A DNA stretch of 64,000 bases from Rapidithrix thailandica (GTDB lineage: Bacteria; Bacteroidota; Bacteroidia; Cytophagales; Flammeovirgaceae), in assembly GCF_039710355.1 (NCBI RefSeq), contig NZ_JBDKWZ010000011.1, positions 124,001 to 188,000 of the forward strand, written 5' to 3'. Under the pieces are notes generated by a model. It was not told the DNA's origin. It ran no database searches and was given only the letters and a program-made list of their open reading frames with translations. Both the position numbers and the translations under genes were made by a program. Below are positions 36,722 to 44,684 of the stretch, in pieces (positions within the stretch are counted from its first letter, which is position 1; each line of letters opens with the position of its first letter).

Positions 36722-37001
36722 TACGGTCTCTACGGCAGCAGCCGGGTAGGGTTGTTCAAACGCTCCATCCAACCGGAAGGGCAGCCGGCAGCCAGCCAAC
36801 CCCAGGCCGGAGAGCTGACCCTGGGCCATCGCCAGTACGAACTGAGCAACCACCTTGGGGCAGACGCCTAGTCAAATGTTTTAGCCACGATCACCGACCG
36901 GGTGAAAAACAAGGGCAACCGCCGGGCCTCCGAAGTGTTAAGTGCCTCGGACTATTTCCAACTAGCCGTCCGCGACTGGCCGTCCGCCATTCGGCAAGCA
37001 A
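36722..37001 (+). pseudogene. RHS core upstream part of cassette 3, with amber codon and frameshift
   Basis: Contains YGSSRVGLFKRSIQPEG, the same 15-base in-frame insertion with TAG as cassette 2 (36857-36881), then VLATITDRVKNKGNRRASEV. After SASDYF a 28-base insertion (36961-36988) with two copies of GCCGTCCG shifts the frame before the core PFGKQMAGR. Confidence 0.6.
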
Positions 37002-37955
37002 ATGGCCGGTCGGAACTACTCGGATGAGAACTACCGTTTTGGATTCCAGGGACAAGAGGTAGACAATGATATTGTGGATGGAGCCGTATCTTATAAATAC
37101 CGAATTCATGATCCGAAGATTGGTAGGTTCTTTTCTGTTGACCCATTAGCAGCAAAGTACCCACATAACTCGCCTTATGCTTTTAGTGAAAATAGAGTAA
37201 TTGATGGGGTAGAATTAGAAGGGCTGGAAGTTTTTCTACTAACTGGAGGCATACAAGCAGGCCCAATTGTTCAAGAACAAAAAAATTGGGGTTATTTAAT
37301 AGCTCCTGACGGGGTTTTCCATTATGGCGATTGGGCTATTGGAATAGAGACTGATATCAGTGTATCACTATCTATTTCTGCTATTTATTTTCCTACTATG
37401 ACGCATTCCGATGATGCAACAGGTTCAGGTTGGAGTTTTGGAGGAGCGGTTGGTTTTCAAAAAATTCTATCAGGAGGAATAAGTAAAGTCTATTCTGGAG
37501 ATTTTATACATGAAGGGATTGCAACTTCTGCGGGCTTTGGTTTGGGGCTTAGTCCTATACCTTTTTCAGCAAATGGGTTTTATGCATATGGAAAGAAAAA
37601 AGAATTGACTTCTCAAAAAGAAATAGCTTTGTCATATCACCATGTTCGTACATTATTTCACAAGCATTTAACTTCTTATGTTGATTTAGTTAAATTAAAA
37701 GCTAATTATGATGCTGCAATAAAGGAAGAAGAAGGAATGCTAATGAAAGCTTATAATTTATATAGAAAAAGTGGTTATAAAGGGCAGAAAGAGCTAGAAG
37801 TTTTTAATTTGAAGTTTGATTTATATGAAAAATTAAAAAATGAACGGGAAAAAGTTCAACGAGAAAGTGAAAAAAGAAAAGAATTGATAGATATCATGTA
37901 CAAAGCATTAATAAACATTTCTGATAAAGTTGAATCTGTAACTAATGGTAGTTGA
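37002..37955 (+). CDS. orphan RHS core (divergent type) with variable tip 3
   Basis: 317-codon frame starting MAGRNYSDENYRFGFQGQEV. The core differs from cassettes 1, 2 and 4 after GFQGQE (DNDIVDGAVSYKYRIHDPKI, FFSVDPLAAKYPHNSPYAF), so recombination joined two core types. The tip (about 75-317) has a glycine-rich hydrophobic centre (SGWSFGGAVGFQKILSGGIS) and a C-terminal charged coiled coil (KNEREKVQRESEKRKELIDI). I do not recognise its activity. Its stop overlaps the next start (ATGATGA). Confidence 0.68.
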   Translation: MAGRNYSDENYRFGFQGQEVDNDIVDGAVSYKYRIHDPKIGRFFSVDPLAAKYPHNSPYAFSENRVIDGVELEGLEVFLLTGGIQAGPIVQEQKNWGYLIAPDGVFHYGDWAIGIETDISVSLSISAIYFPTMTHSDDATGSGWSFGGAVGFQKILSGGISKVYSGDFIHEGIATSAGFGLGLSPIPFSANGFYAYGKKKELTSQKEIALSYHHVRTLFHKHLTSYVDLVKLKANYDAAIKEEEGMLMKAYNLYRKSGYKGQKELEVFNLKFDLYEKLKNEREKVQRESEKRKELIDIMYKALINISDKVESVTNGS

Positions 37956-38239
37956 TGATAAACATGAAATATGACTTTATTACTTTGAGTTCCAAAGAGT
38001 ATATATTAAATACTCTAACATTGTTGCCTTTTAAGTTAAAAGTCAAAAATAACTCTATAACATTGATTCCTGACTTTTTATTATTTGAATCAACGTGGAC
38101 ACCATTTAGACCATTGATTTTACTTTCATTAGATGAAAAAAAGTCAAGTATTCACCTTTCGCTTAAAAGTCAGATGTCTTTTTTTGAAAAAATGACACAT
38201 TTTTTTGCAAATTTATTTTCAGTAGCCGTTTTTTTCTGA
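37952..38239 (+). CDS. candidate immunity gene for tip 3, cut by an IS
   Basis: 95 codons overlapping the end of tip 3 by four bases. Beta-rich start MKYDFITLSSKEYILNTLTL, then a hydrophobic helix beginning at FFANLFSVAV. It ends at TGA inside the left end of the IS110-family element. If the IS is removed at the T-runs, the frame can continue into 40042-40206 (IWIHSAVPLELKSKLWFGCI and a further helix), giving about 147 aa with a PH-like plus membrane layout. Confidence 0.55.
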   Translation: MMINMKYDFITLSSKEYILNTLTLLPFKLKVKNNSITLIPDFLLFESTWTPFRPLILLSLDEKKSSIHLSLKSQMSFFEKMTHFFANLFSVAVFF

Positions 38240-38575
38240 AATAGAGTCAGGGTTTTAGGCGGCTTTTTTCAGGGAGTCGCATAGGATTTTTCTCAGTAAG
38301 GCTACTACTGTTGTTTTAGAGTTCCACGAAGTAAGAGAGTCTGCGGTAAGTNNNNNNNNNNNNNNNNNNNNNNNNNNNNNNNNNNNNNNNNNNNNNNNNN
38401 NNNNNNNNNNNNNNNNNNNNNNNNNNNNNNNNNNNNNNNNNNNNNNNNNNNCTATAAGTAGCGGATAATCTATACTTCTTTTCATACCTTTACAACATAC
38501 TTTTTGCTTGTAAAGAAAAAGGGGGGCGAATAATTTCATCCCCCTTTGTGATGAAGCTCATCATGTGGGTTTTTT
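38236..38575 (-). mobile_element. IS110-family element, copy A with assembly gap
   Basis: The left 116 bases (CTGAAATAGAGTCAGGG ... GCGGTAAGT, 38236-38351) and the right about 120 bases (38452-38570) are identical to the ends of copy B. The transposase interior is replaced by 100 N. Only the N-terminal codons of the transposase (MKRSIDYPLLI) are visible at 38463-38495. It lies directly head-to-tail with copy B. Confidence 0.7.
38352..38451. other. assembly gap (100 N)
   Basis: Exactly 100 undetermined bases within the IS copy, the conventional length for a gap of unknown size. True order and copy number of the IS here are uncertain. Confidence 0.95.
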
Positions 38576-40042
38576 TTCTGAAATAGAGTCAGGGTTTTAG
38601 GCGGCTTTTTTCAGGGAGTCGCATAGGATTTTTCTCAGTAAGGCTACTACTGTTGTTTTAGAGTTCCACGAAGTAAGAGAGTCTGCGGTAAGTTTACCTT
38701 ATAATTTTTTCTACGTGCTCTTTGGGCAACATTCCTTTGTGCATACCGCATAGATCAGTTTTTATGTCAGCTTCTTTCGGTCAGTAAAACGATCGACCAT
38801 TCCTCTCTTGTAGGCTTATATTTGCATAGGCTGATAGGGTTTACCGGTTTGCAAAACTTTATAGGCGACTATCAACAGTTTATGGGCTATGGCAAAAAGT
38901 GCTTTTTTGGCACCCATCCGAGGGCTCATCTTGTAATACTTTGTTCTGAACCAAGAGTCTTTGGTAGCCGTGGCTGCCCAGGCCGCTTCCATCAGAGTGG
39001 TTTTGAGGGCTTTGTTGCCCGGTCGAGCCCGACTGTGGTAATTTTTACCGGCACTCATATGGTTGCCGGGGCATACCCCCGCCCAGGAGGACAGGTGGTG
39101 CTGATCGGGAAAGACCGACATGTCCGGGCCGATTTCGGCAAGCAGGGCTTTGGCTGTGGGGTGGGAGATCCCGGGAATCGATTCCAAGAGTTGGCATTCC
39201 GGCTGATAGTCTTGCAACAAATCCTCCATCCGTTGGTCGATTTTTTCCAACAGGCGCTCGTAGTCACGGATATTTTCCAGGTGGACAGTGAGCATGAAGC
39301 GGTGGTGTTCTTCGATACAGCCATCAAGGGCCTCGATGAGTTCCTGCCGGCTGGCTCTCAGGCGTTTGCTGGCGTAGGCGGCCAGTGTTTGCGGACAGGT
39401 TTCCCCCCGGACCATGGCCTCAAGGATCTTGAGTCCACTGGCCCCAAACAAGTCGCTGATCACACTGGAAAGTTTGATGTTGGCATCCTGTAGTTGCTTG
39501 TGGATACGGTTCTTCTCGGAAGACTGCTGGCCCTTGATTTTCTTACGGTACCGGCTCAGGTCCCGCAGGTTGCGAATCAGGCGGGGTGGCACAAAACTGT
39601 TCTCCAGCAATCCACTTACCAGCAGTTGGGCTATCCACTCGCTGTCTTTCTTGTCGGTCTTCTTGCCGGGCACGTTCTTGATGTAACGGGCATTGACCAA
39701 CAAGACTTCAAAATAGGCTTCCAGAATATTGAAGACCGGTTTCCAGTACACCCCGGTACTCTCCATGGCCACATGGGTTATTTCCAGCGAGAGGAGCCAG
39801 TCCCGTAGTTCAATCAGGTCCTTGGTGAAACAGGAAAAGCTGCGGGTTTGCAGAGGAATCCCTATCCCGATGACGGTCGCCACAATGGTCGATTTGTGAA
39901 CATCCAGTCCACATCCGCGTTCTATAAGTAGCGGATAATCTATACTTCTTTTCATACCTTTACAACATACTTTTTGCTTGTAAAGAAAAAGGGGGGCGAA
40001 TAATTTCATCCCCCTTTGTGATGAAGCTCATCATGTGGGTTT
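38576..40042 (-). mobile_element. IS110-family element, copy B (complete)
   Basis: About 1.47 kb from CTGAAATAGAGTCAGG (38578) to CATGTGGGT (40040). It contains one transposase on the minus strand, has no terminal inverted repeats or evident target duplication, and is flanked by T-runs, as is usual for IS110-type elements. The left non-coding end (38578-38815) is longer than the right end (39956-40042). Confidence 0.8.
38816..39955 (-). CDS. IS110-family DEDD transposase
   Basis: 379 aa. The N-terminal RuvC-like DEDD domain starts at GCGLDVHKSTIVATVIG, with the second acidic residue in VAMESTGVYWKPV, then NARYIKNVPGKKTDKKDSEW (positions about 85-105). The C-terminal transposase-20 domain has SIPGISHPTAKALLAEIG, FPDQHHLSSWAGVCPGN and the Ser-containing end. 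ATG at 39955 has an AAAGG ribosome site 5 bases upstream; an in-frame ATG at 40009 exists but is less likely. It is intact and probably active. Confidence 0.93.
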   Translation of the reverse strand: MKRSIDYPLLIERGCGLDVHKSTIVATVIGIGIPLQTRSFSCFTKDLIELRDWLLSLEITHVAMESTGVYWKPVFNILEAYFEVLLVNARYIKNVPGKKTDKKDSEWIAQLLVSGLLENSFVPPRLIRNLRDLSRYRKKIKGQQSSEKNRIHKQLQDANIKLSSVISDLFGASGLKILEAMVRGETCPQTLAAYASKRLRASRQELIEALDGCIEEHHRFMLTVHLENIRDYERLLEKIDQRMEDLLQDYQPECQLLESIPGISHPTAKALLAEIGPDMSVFPDQHHLSSWAGVCPGNHMSAGKNYHSRARPGNKALKTTLMEAAWAATATKDSWFRTKYYKMSPRMGAKKALFAIAHKLLIVAYKVLQTGKPYQPMQI

Positions 40043-40206
40043 TTATATGGATTCATAGTGCTGTTCCTTTAGAATTAAAGTCTAAATTGTGGTTTGGTTG
40101 TATCATCCTAATAGTTTACAACATTAGTATAATGATTAGTTTTTTATTTTATAGTAAAAAATGTATCAAAATGTTGCAAACATCACTAAAGTTGCAAAGC
40201 AATTAG
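40018..40206 (+). pseudogene. 3' part of the IS-split immunity-type gene
   Basis: Beyond the IS end the frame reads IWIHSAVPLELKSKLWFGCI, a second membrane helix (YNISIMISFLFY) and a Lys-rich tail to TAA at 40206. The apparent start codons at 40018/40021 lie inside the IS. It fits as the distal part of the gene beginning at 37952. Confidence 0.45.
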
Positions 40207-40250
40207 AGTCTGTTTAAAGTTCGTTGTGAAGGGCTCCTTTGGTAGTGAAA
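40204..40250. repeat. partial copy of the MITE-like element
   Basis: TTAGAGTCTGTTTAAAG and TTCGTTGTGAAGGGCTCCTTT match, as inverse complement, the right half of the element at 9233-9387. The other half is absent. Confidence 0.45.
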
Positions 40251-40261
40251 TTTTTTAGTTT

Positions 40262-40399
40262 AGGCAAAGTGGCCTAGGGGGTGAAAGTAGGCACTACCAC
40301 CAAAATGACCCACTATGTACGGGATGCTTCGGATGAACCTCGGGTGAAAGCTCGGGTGAAAGCTCGGGTGAAAGCTCGGGTGAAAGCTCGGGCAATGTA
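40262..40399 (+). pseudogene. RHS core remnant of cassette 4 with 12-bp tandem repeat
   Basis: Reads VGTTTKMTHYVRDAS (compare STHYVRDASGNTM in the full RHS protein), then a tandem array of CTCGGGTGAAAG: four full copies and a half (40339-40392). After it GGCAATGTAATGGCGACTATC continues the core. Slippage at the DASGN codons is the simplest cause. Confidence 0.6.
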
Positions 40400-41497
40400 A
40401 TGGCGACTATCACCGACCTGGTGAAATGCAAAGACAACCGCCGGGCCTCCGAAGTGTTAAGTGCTTCGGACTATTTCGACAAGCTGTCCGCGACTGTCCA
40501 TCCGCCCTTTGGCAAACAAATGGCCGGTCGGAACTACTCGGATGAGAACTACCGCTATGGGTTCAACGGGAAGGAAAACGACAAGGACTTCGGCAACCAG
40601 CACCTGATTCAGGATTACGGTTTCCGCCTGTACAACCCGGAGATTGGGAAGTTTTTGTCCGTGGATCCGTTGGCTGCTGGCTATCCATTTTATACTCCGT
40701 ATCAATTTACTGGAAATAATCCAATTGCATTTATTGATTTAGATGGGTTGGAGCCTGTAAAACCACAACTATTCTGGAATAATAATCCAAAGATAGAGCT
40801 TGCACTTTATGGAAAGGACATAGAAAAAACAGTGATTTATCAAACTGTAGGTATTCATAGTAACGATAAATTCTTTCAAAATGCTCATAAAATGTATGTT
40901 GCTCAGAAGTATGGTAAGTCTTCAGAAAATTTTTACTATTATGATAATGGGCTCAAAAGTTGGGTAGAGTTTAATCCAAATAGTATTGGGCTAAATGCTG
41001 AAGAAGCAACTAATTTTGCAGTGTATTCTATTGGGTCTGCAGGGGTTGTTGTTGGAGGGTTGGTACTACTTGAGAGTGGCGCAGTAGTAAAAGCTTCTGA
41101 ACAGTTGTTTATTACCAAAGGTAAAGATATTGCGGCAAAAATGTCAATGGATGCTTTGAACCAATATATAATGAAAGGAGGAGACTATGAAAAGATTGAT
41201 TGGGCAAACGTTGCAGCTTCTGGCTTGATAAAGGAGAAACACCTGAAAAATTTAATAGTATCAGCTCTTGATCTTACAATAGAAAAAGGTTATCACACCA
41301 AAAATATTAAAGGAACAACAGTAGAGTTTGTGATTAGAACGGCTGCTGATGCATTGTTTGATAAATATAAACGGCCAAATTCAGAAGCCTGGAATGAGAA
41401 GATGGGTACTGATTTATTGAAAAAAGCTATACGAAAGATGGTAAAAGATATTTTAGAAGAGCATTTGGGGAAATCTGAAACAACTCCGGAGAATTGA
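40400..41497 (+). CDS. orphan RHS core with variable tip 4
   Basis: 365-codon frame. The core YGFNGKENDKDFGNQ / RLYNPEIGKFLSVDPLAAGYP is nearly identical in DNA to cassette 1 across about 145 bases. It has an in-frame 27-base insertion (DKLSATVHP) before PFGKQMAGRN. The tip (about 120-365) has a Gly/Val-rich hydrophobic helix (YSIGSAGVVVGGLVLLESGA) followed by a Lys-rich helical end (KKAIRKMVKDILEEHLG). Tip function is not recognised; the pattern could suit a membrane-active or translocating toxin, but this is only inference. Confidence 0.7.
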   Translation: MATITDLVKCKDNRRASEVLSASDYFDKLSATVHPPFGKQMAGRNYSDENYRYGFNGKENDKDFGNQHLIQDYGFRLYNPEIGKFLSVDPLAAGYPFYTPYQFTGNNPIAFIDLDGLEPVKPQLFWNNNPKIELALYGKDIEKTVIYQTVGIHSNDKFFQNAHKMYVAQKYGKSSENFYYYDNGLKSWVEFNPNSIGLNAEEATNFAVYSIGSAGVVVGGLVLLESGAVVKASEQLFITKGKDIAAKMSMDALNQYIMKGGDYEKIDWANVAASGLIKEKHLKNLIVSALDLTIEKGYHTKNIKGTTVEFVIRTAADALFDKYKRPNSEAWNEKMGTDLLKKAIRKMVKDILEEHLGKSETTPEN

Positions 41498-41505
41498 GAG
41501 CTAAA

Positions 41506-41997
41506 ATGAAAATAATTAATAAAAATAGCACTGTAATAGGTTTACTACTAATATCCTTGATAAGTTGTTTGTATGGATATTATATAAAAAATCCTCTTGA
41601 GAAAAATGAGTTAAAAACAATAATAGGTACTCTCCGGGAAAAGCCATTTCTTGGAGAGTCCGGCGGTGATATGCCGAGCCAGTTTATTAGGGTTAGGATT
41701 CAAGAAGATGATAAGAATTATGATCTTATAGACTGCTCATTTGATGCATGCAAGGCCGCGGAAGTTTTAAAATTGAATCCGGGAAAACAGATAATTATTA
41801 GCATAAAACATAGTGATGTTCATAGAAGAACCGTTGATGTTTTTGCCTTGTCCACAAATCACAATTTCTTATTAAAATTAGAAGATTATAATAAATGTAA
41901 TGCCAATAGATGGAGAATGTTTGTTCCATTTATTATTATAACAGCATTGATATTATTGTATCGAATACTTAGGCCTTGGATTAAGGGGCTTAGGTAA
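41506..41997 (+). CDS. two-helix membrane protein, candidate immunity for tip 4
   Basis: 163 aa: an N-terminal membrane helix (VIGLLLISLISCLYGYYI), a periplasmic-size middle domain with two Cys (IDCSFDACKAAEVL) and a C-terminal helix (MFVPFIIITALILLYRIL). It starts eight bases after the tip stop; the TTG at 41494 is rejected. Topology and position suggest an envelope immunity protein. Confidence 0.65.
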   Translation: MKIINKNSTVIGLLLISLISCLYGYYIKNPLEKNELKTIIGTLREKPFLGESGGDMPSQFIRVRIQEDDKNYDLIDCSFDACKAAEVLKLNPGKQIIISIKHSDVHRRTVDVFALSTNHNFLLKLEDYNKCNANRWRMFVPFIIITALILLYRILRPWIKGLR

Positions 41998-42016
41998 AAT
42001 AGATGTAGATAAACAA

Positions 42017-42294
42017 ATGATTGAAGCAATAGTACTCGAGGAAAAAGTAAAAGAGTATTTGTTTCTGGGTGTCTTCCTAATTTAGTTTTTAGTGAAGGAA
42101 AAGGAAATACAGATGGAGAACTATACATTTTAGGTGAAAATGAAATAGTATTCCCAGGAGAAGTATGCAAAGTTAGATTTAAGTTACTCCGCCCTAATGC
42201 TGTATCTGAGTTTTTACGTATTGGCAATGAATTTATAGGAAGAGAAGGTAGTAAAGTAATATTAAAAGGCAGGGTTGATAGAGTTATCTTATGA
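42017..42294 (+). pseudogene. EF-Tu C-domain-like small gene with frameshift
   Basis: ATG 42017 reads MIEAIVLEEKVKEYLFLGVF and stops. In the next frame, from the A-run near 42040, the sequence continues RVFVSGCLPNLVF, GELYILGENEIVFPGEVCKV and FIGREGSKVILKGRVDRVIL. The PGE...V / G..F...EG.K...G.V pattern resembles the third beta-barrel domain of EF-Tu, which is found as stand-alone small proteins near toxins. One base change separates the two parts. Confidence 0.5.
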
Positions 42295-42814
42295 AGATCA
42301 AGTTGTGTATAGTACTGTTTATAGGATGAATGATACTTTTAAAGAGGTTTTGTTGTATAGGTTTGGTTATGAAGGGAGTAGGTTAATGATAGTATTGATT
42401 CCTGTAAGTTTTATTACTTATGGTCTTTTATATGAGACTCTTGACTTGTCAATGCCTATTAGTATAGTAATTGGTTTGGTATTAATCTATATAGCACTTT
42501 GCTTTACTTATTCTAATATTTATTTGTACCCGGATAAGATAGAAGAAATCTATTTATTCAGACCCTATAACCGGAAAATAGTCCATGAGAATATCGAATA
42601 TATTTCAGTACGTTATTCTCCGGCAAAATCTAAAAGTTCTCCATATCTTGTAGTGCGTTATAATTATATGAGTAAACATAAGACAAAGTATTGTTATTTC
42701 TCTTTGGAGGTTTTAGAAGAAGAGATTTTTCAAGTTTTAAGAAAATTTAAGGCTATAGGAATTTCTGTAAAAGACGGTCGGTATGTAGGTGCTCCTGAAT
42801 GGGAGGATGACTAA
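42275..42814 (+). CDS. YcxB/PH-like membrane protein
   Basis: 179 aa, apparently from TTG 42275 because the family-like start IELSYEDQVVYSTVYRMN precedes the first ATG (42326). Two adjacent membrane helices (residues about 45-85) are followed by a beta-rich domain (LYPDKIEEIYLFRPYNRKIV ... SLEVLEEEIFQVLRKF) resembling bacterial PH/YcxB-like folds that are frequent among toxin-immunity genes. It overlaps the EF-Tu-like relic by 20 bases. Confidence 0.6.
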   Translation: MIELSYEDQVVYSTVYRMNDTFKEVLLYRFGYEGSRLMIVLIPVSFITYGLLYETLDLSMPISIVIGLVLIYIALCFTYSNIYLYPDKIEEIYLFRPYNRKIVHENIEYISVRYSPAKSKSSPYLVVRYNYMSKHKTKYCYFSLEVLEEEIFQVLRKFKAIGISVKDGRYVGAPEWEDD

Positions 42815-43037
42815 TAATGTAATTGTTGAATGACTATTGAATATAAGGAGTAAAGCATGAGTTTACCCGAATTTTAGGGTACTTCTTTCCAGAGGAAATG
42901 GAAGATATTTTGGGTTTGTTAAAGTGGTATGGAGACCTCTCTGTACTGCTTTTTCGTTCTGTTAGAGCATTTAGCTGGCCAAAAAAGCCCCAGATCCCCT
43001 TTGAGAGCTGGCTTTGGGTCACCGCTAGTACGAACGT

Positions 43038-43117
43038 AAAAACTCTTCAAGGTTTCTTAATGAAGTGCTGTTTAGTTTTAACACAGGCTTGGTTCTCTAA
43101 ACCTTGAAGAGTTGAAA
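43038..43117. repeat. 80-bp inverted-repeat element, copy 2
   Basis: Perfect 15-base terminal arms AACTCTTCAAGGTTT (43041-43055) and AAACCTTGAAGAGTT (43099-43113). The middle matches copy 1. It is preceded by the RHS codons for ELALGHRQYE (decayed, 43002-43035) and followed by a scrap of RHS core (43127-43172, PFGKQMAGR), that is, the same insertion point as copy 1. Confidence 0.7.
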
Positions 43118-43167
43118 TAGGCAATGTGCCGTCCGCCCTTCGGAAAACAAATGGCCGGGCGGAGCTA

Positions 43168-43433
43168 CTTGGCTCAAAACTGCCGTCCCTGTCTCTGGGA
43201 ACTTTGATATATGACTCCCCAAAGGTGTTCTTTATCTTTTTGGTAGTGTGCCCGTTGCGTGAATTGGGGTTTTCCGACTGTTCATTTTTACGGTAACCCA
43301 TATGGGCGTCCAGCTCGCCTTCGAGCATTTTTTCTACAGCCCGTTTTTGGAGTTCGTTTAAAAAGCGGCTCAGCTCATCGCCGTTCTTGAACTGCTTGAA
43401 GAAATCGTCGTTGAAAAGATCTTCTTTTTTCAT
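43168..43433 (-). pseudogene. IS256-family transposase, N-terminal fragment
   Basis: Reads MKKEDLFNDDFFKQFKNGDE, LQKRAVEKMLEGELDAHMGY and NGHTTKKIKNTFGESYIKVP then RDRDGSFEP. This is the typical first about 85 residues of a mutator-type (IS256) transposase. It breaks off near 43170, where the RHS core scrap begins on the other strand. The catalytic DDE region is missing. Confidence 0.75.
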
Positions 43434-43502
43434 TATCTATCAATATGTGTCTAAAGTTAAGTAATTATTCACACACTGACCGGTTTAGCGCCTGCCGCGG
43501 GC

Positions 43503-43552
43503 TCCTCAAAATATCAGTGCGATTCTAACTAATCACACTGATATTTTCGAGG
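43503..43552. terminator. long hairpin beside the IS256 fragment
   Basis: Arms 43503-43523 and 43531-43552 (core AAAATATCAGTG / CACTGATATTTT) pair with one mismatch and one bulge. It lies between the IS256 relic and the OmpA gene; it may be a terminator for the OmpA gene (minus strand) or part of an IS end. Confidence 0.45.
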
Positions 43553-43649
43553 TTTATCCTTTCCCGTTATGCGGACTTACACAGTTTATGAGATACTCCC
43601 AAACACCCCTTAATCAATCATTCGTAATAAGGTTTATTATATGGTGCAT

Positions 43650-44684
43650 TTAAATTTTTACTAATTCAACCCTTCTGTTCTTCGCTTTTCCATCTTCGGA
43701 GGTATTGTCGGCAATCGGGTTGTTTGGTCCAAAGCCGTCGGCCGTTAATCGCTCTGTATCAACTCCTGCTTTTACAATTTCGTTTTTTACGGTTTCGGCT
43801 CTTTGTTGGGATAGTTGTAGGTTATGCGCTTCATTCCCCGTGTTATCCGTGTAGCCGTTGATGGCAATTTTCAAGCTATTGTCCGTTTGTAAAACTTTGA
43901 TGATTTCAGCCACAGCTTTAGTGCCCTCCGGTTTTAAAGTAGCTTTATCCGTATCGAAAGTAATATACAAAACGGCTTTCCCTTTTTCTGTTAAGTCCTT
44001 TTGAATCTGATCGGCTTCCAAATAAGTAATGGTTTGTATAAATTGTTCTTGTTGCAAAATATTGATTTTTCCCCCGGTACTTTCGCTGCTAAGTTGAATA
44101 TAAACGTTGCTATTATCTGCCTTTCGAATTATATACACCTTTATATTTTCTCCGATATAACCAATCGACCCGCTTTCACCCATGTAGGTTGCTTGTTCTT
44201 TGAAATGTTCGTACTCATCATAGTATGCCATTTTTCCATCAAACACTTTAACACCGCCTAGTGCCTTTATGGCTTCATCGTAGCTTTTCTCAAAATAAGC
44301 CAATGACCAATCTTCATAATTGCCCGATTTGGCCCTTAGGTCAGCCTTCCATACCCTTCCCTCTAAGGGTGTCATAACTCCATCAATCAGAAAGTATAAT
44401 TTGTCAAATTTTCTTTCAATAGGTTTGTCCAATATTGCTATATCTTCCGGAAGCGAGAAGAATGGAAACTGACCTAATTCTCGATCTGATACGGGAAGGG
44501 TGCCGATGTCAAAGGATGTGGCTTTCTTTTCGTGTTGTTCCTCTTTAGGATTAACTTGAGAGGGTGTTTCGCTTACTTCCTCTTGTTTTTCCTCTTGTTG
44601 TTCTTGTTGCTTTCCGCTGTTGCAGGAGAACAAAAGGGTAATGTTGATGAGTATCAACAGTAATTTTAAGGATGTTTTTTTCAT
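43650..44684 (-). CDS. OmpA-family lipoprotein
   Basis: 344 aa. A lipoprotein signal ends LLFSC (Cys about 21), followed by a Gln/Glu-rich linker. The middle domain (about 60-225) is of unknown type and the C-terminal OmpA-like peptidoglycan-binding domain (about 235-344) carries VLYITFDTDKATLKPEG, NGYTDNTGNEAHNLQLSQQRAE and the ending GPNNPIADNTSEDGKAKNRRVELV. It should tether the outer membrane to the cell wall. It stands outside the RHS array and has typical GC. Confidence 0.9.
   Translation of the reverse strand: MKKTSLKLLLILINITLLFSCNSGKQQEQQEEKQEEVSETPSQVNPKEEQHEKKATSFDIGTLPVSDRELGQFPFFSLPEDIAILDKPIERKFDKLYFLIDGVMTPLEGRVWKADLRAKSGNYEDWSLAYFEKSYDEAIKALGGVKVFDGKMAYYDEYEHFKEQATYMGESGSIGYIGENIKVYIIRKADNSNVYIQLSSESTGGKINILQQEQFIQTITYLEADQIQKDLTEKGKAVLYITFDTDKATLKPEGTKAVAEIIKVLQTDNSLKIAINGYTDNTGNEAHNLQLSQQRAETVKNEIVKAGVDTERLTADGFGPNNPIADNTSEDGKAKNRRVELVKI

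Noticed and set aside
38255..38539. Frame reading through the N-run
   Set aside because: It only exists because undetermined bases were translated; it is the two ends of an IS110 transposase copy.
40339..40392. Short tandem repeats considered as a CRISPR array
   Set aside because: Units are contiguous 12-mers without spacers and lie in RHS coding sequence.
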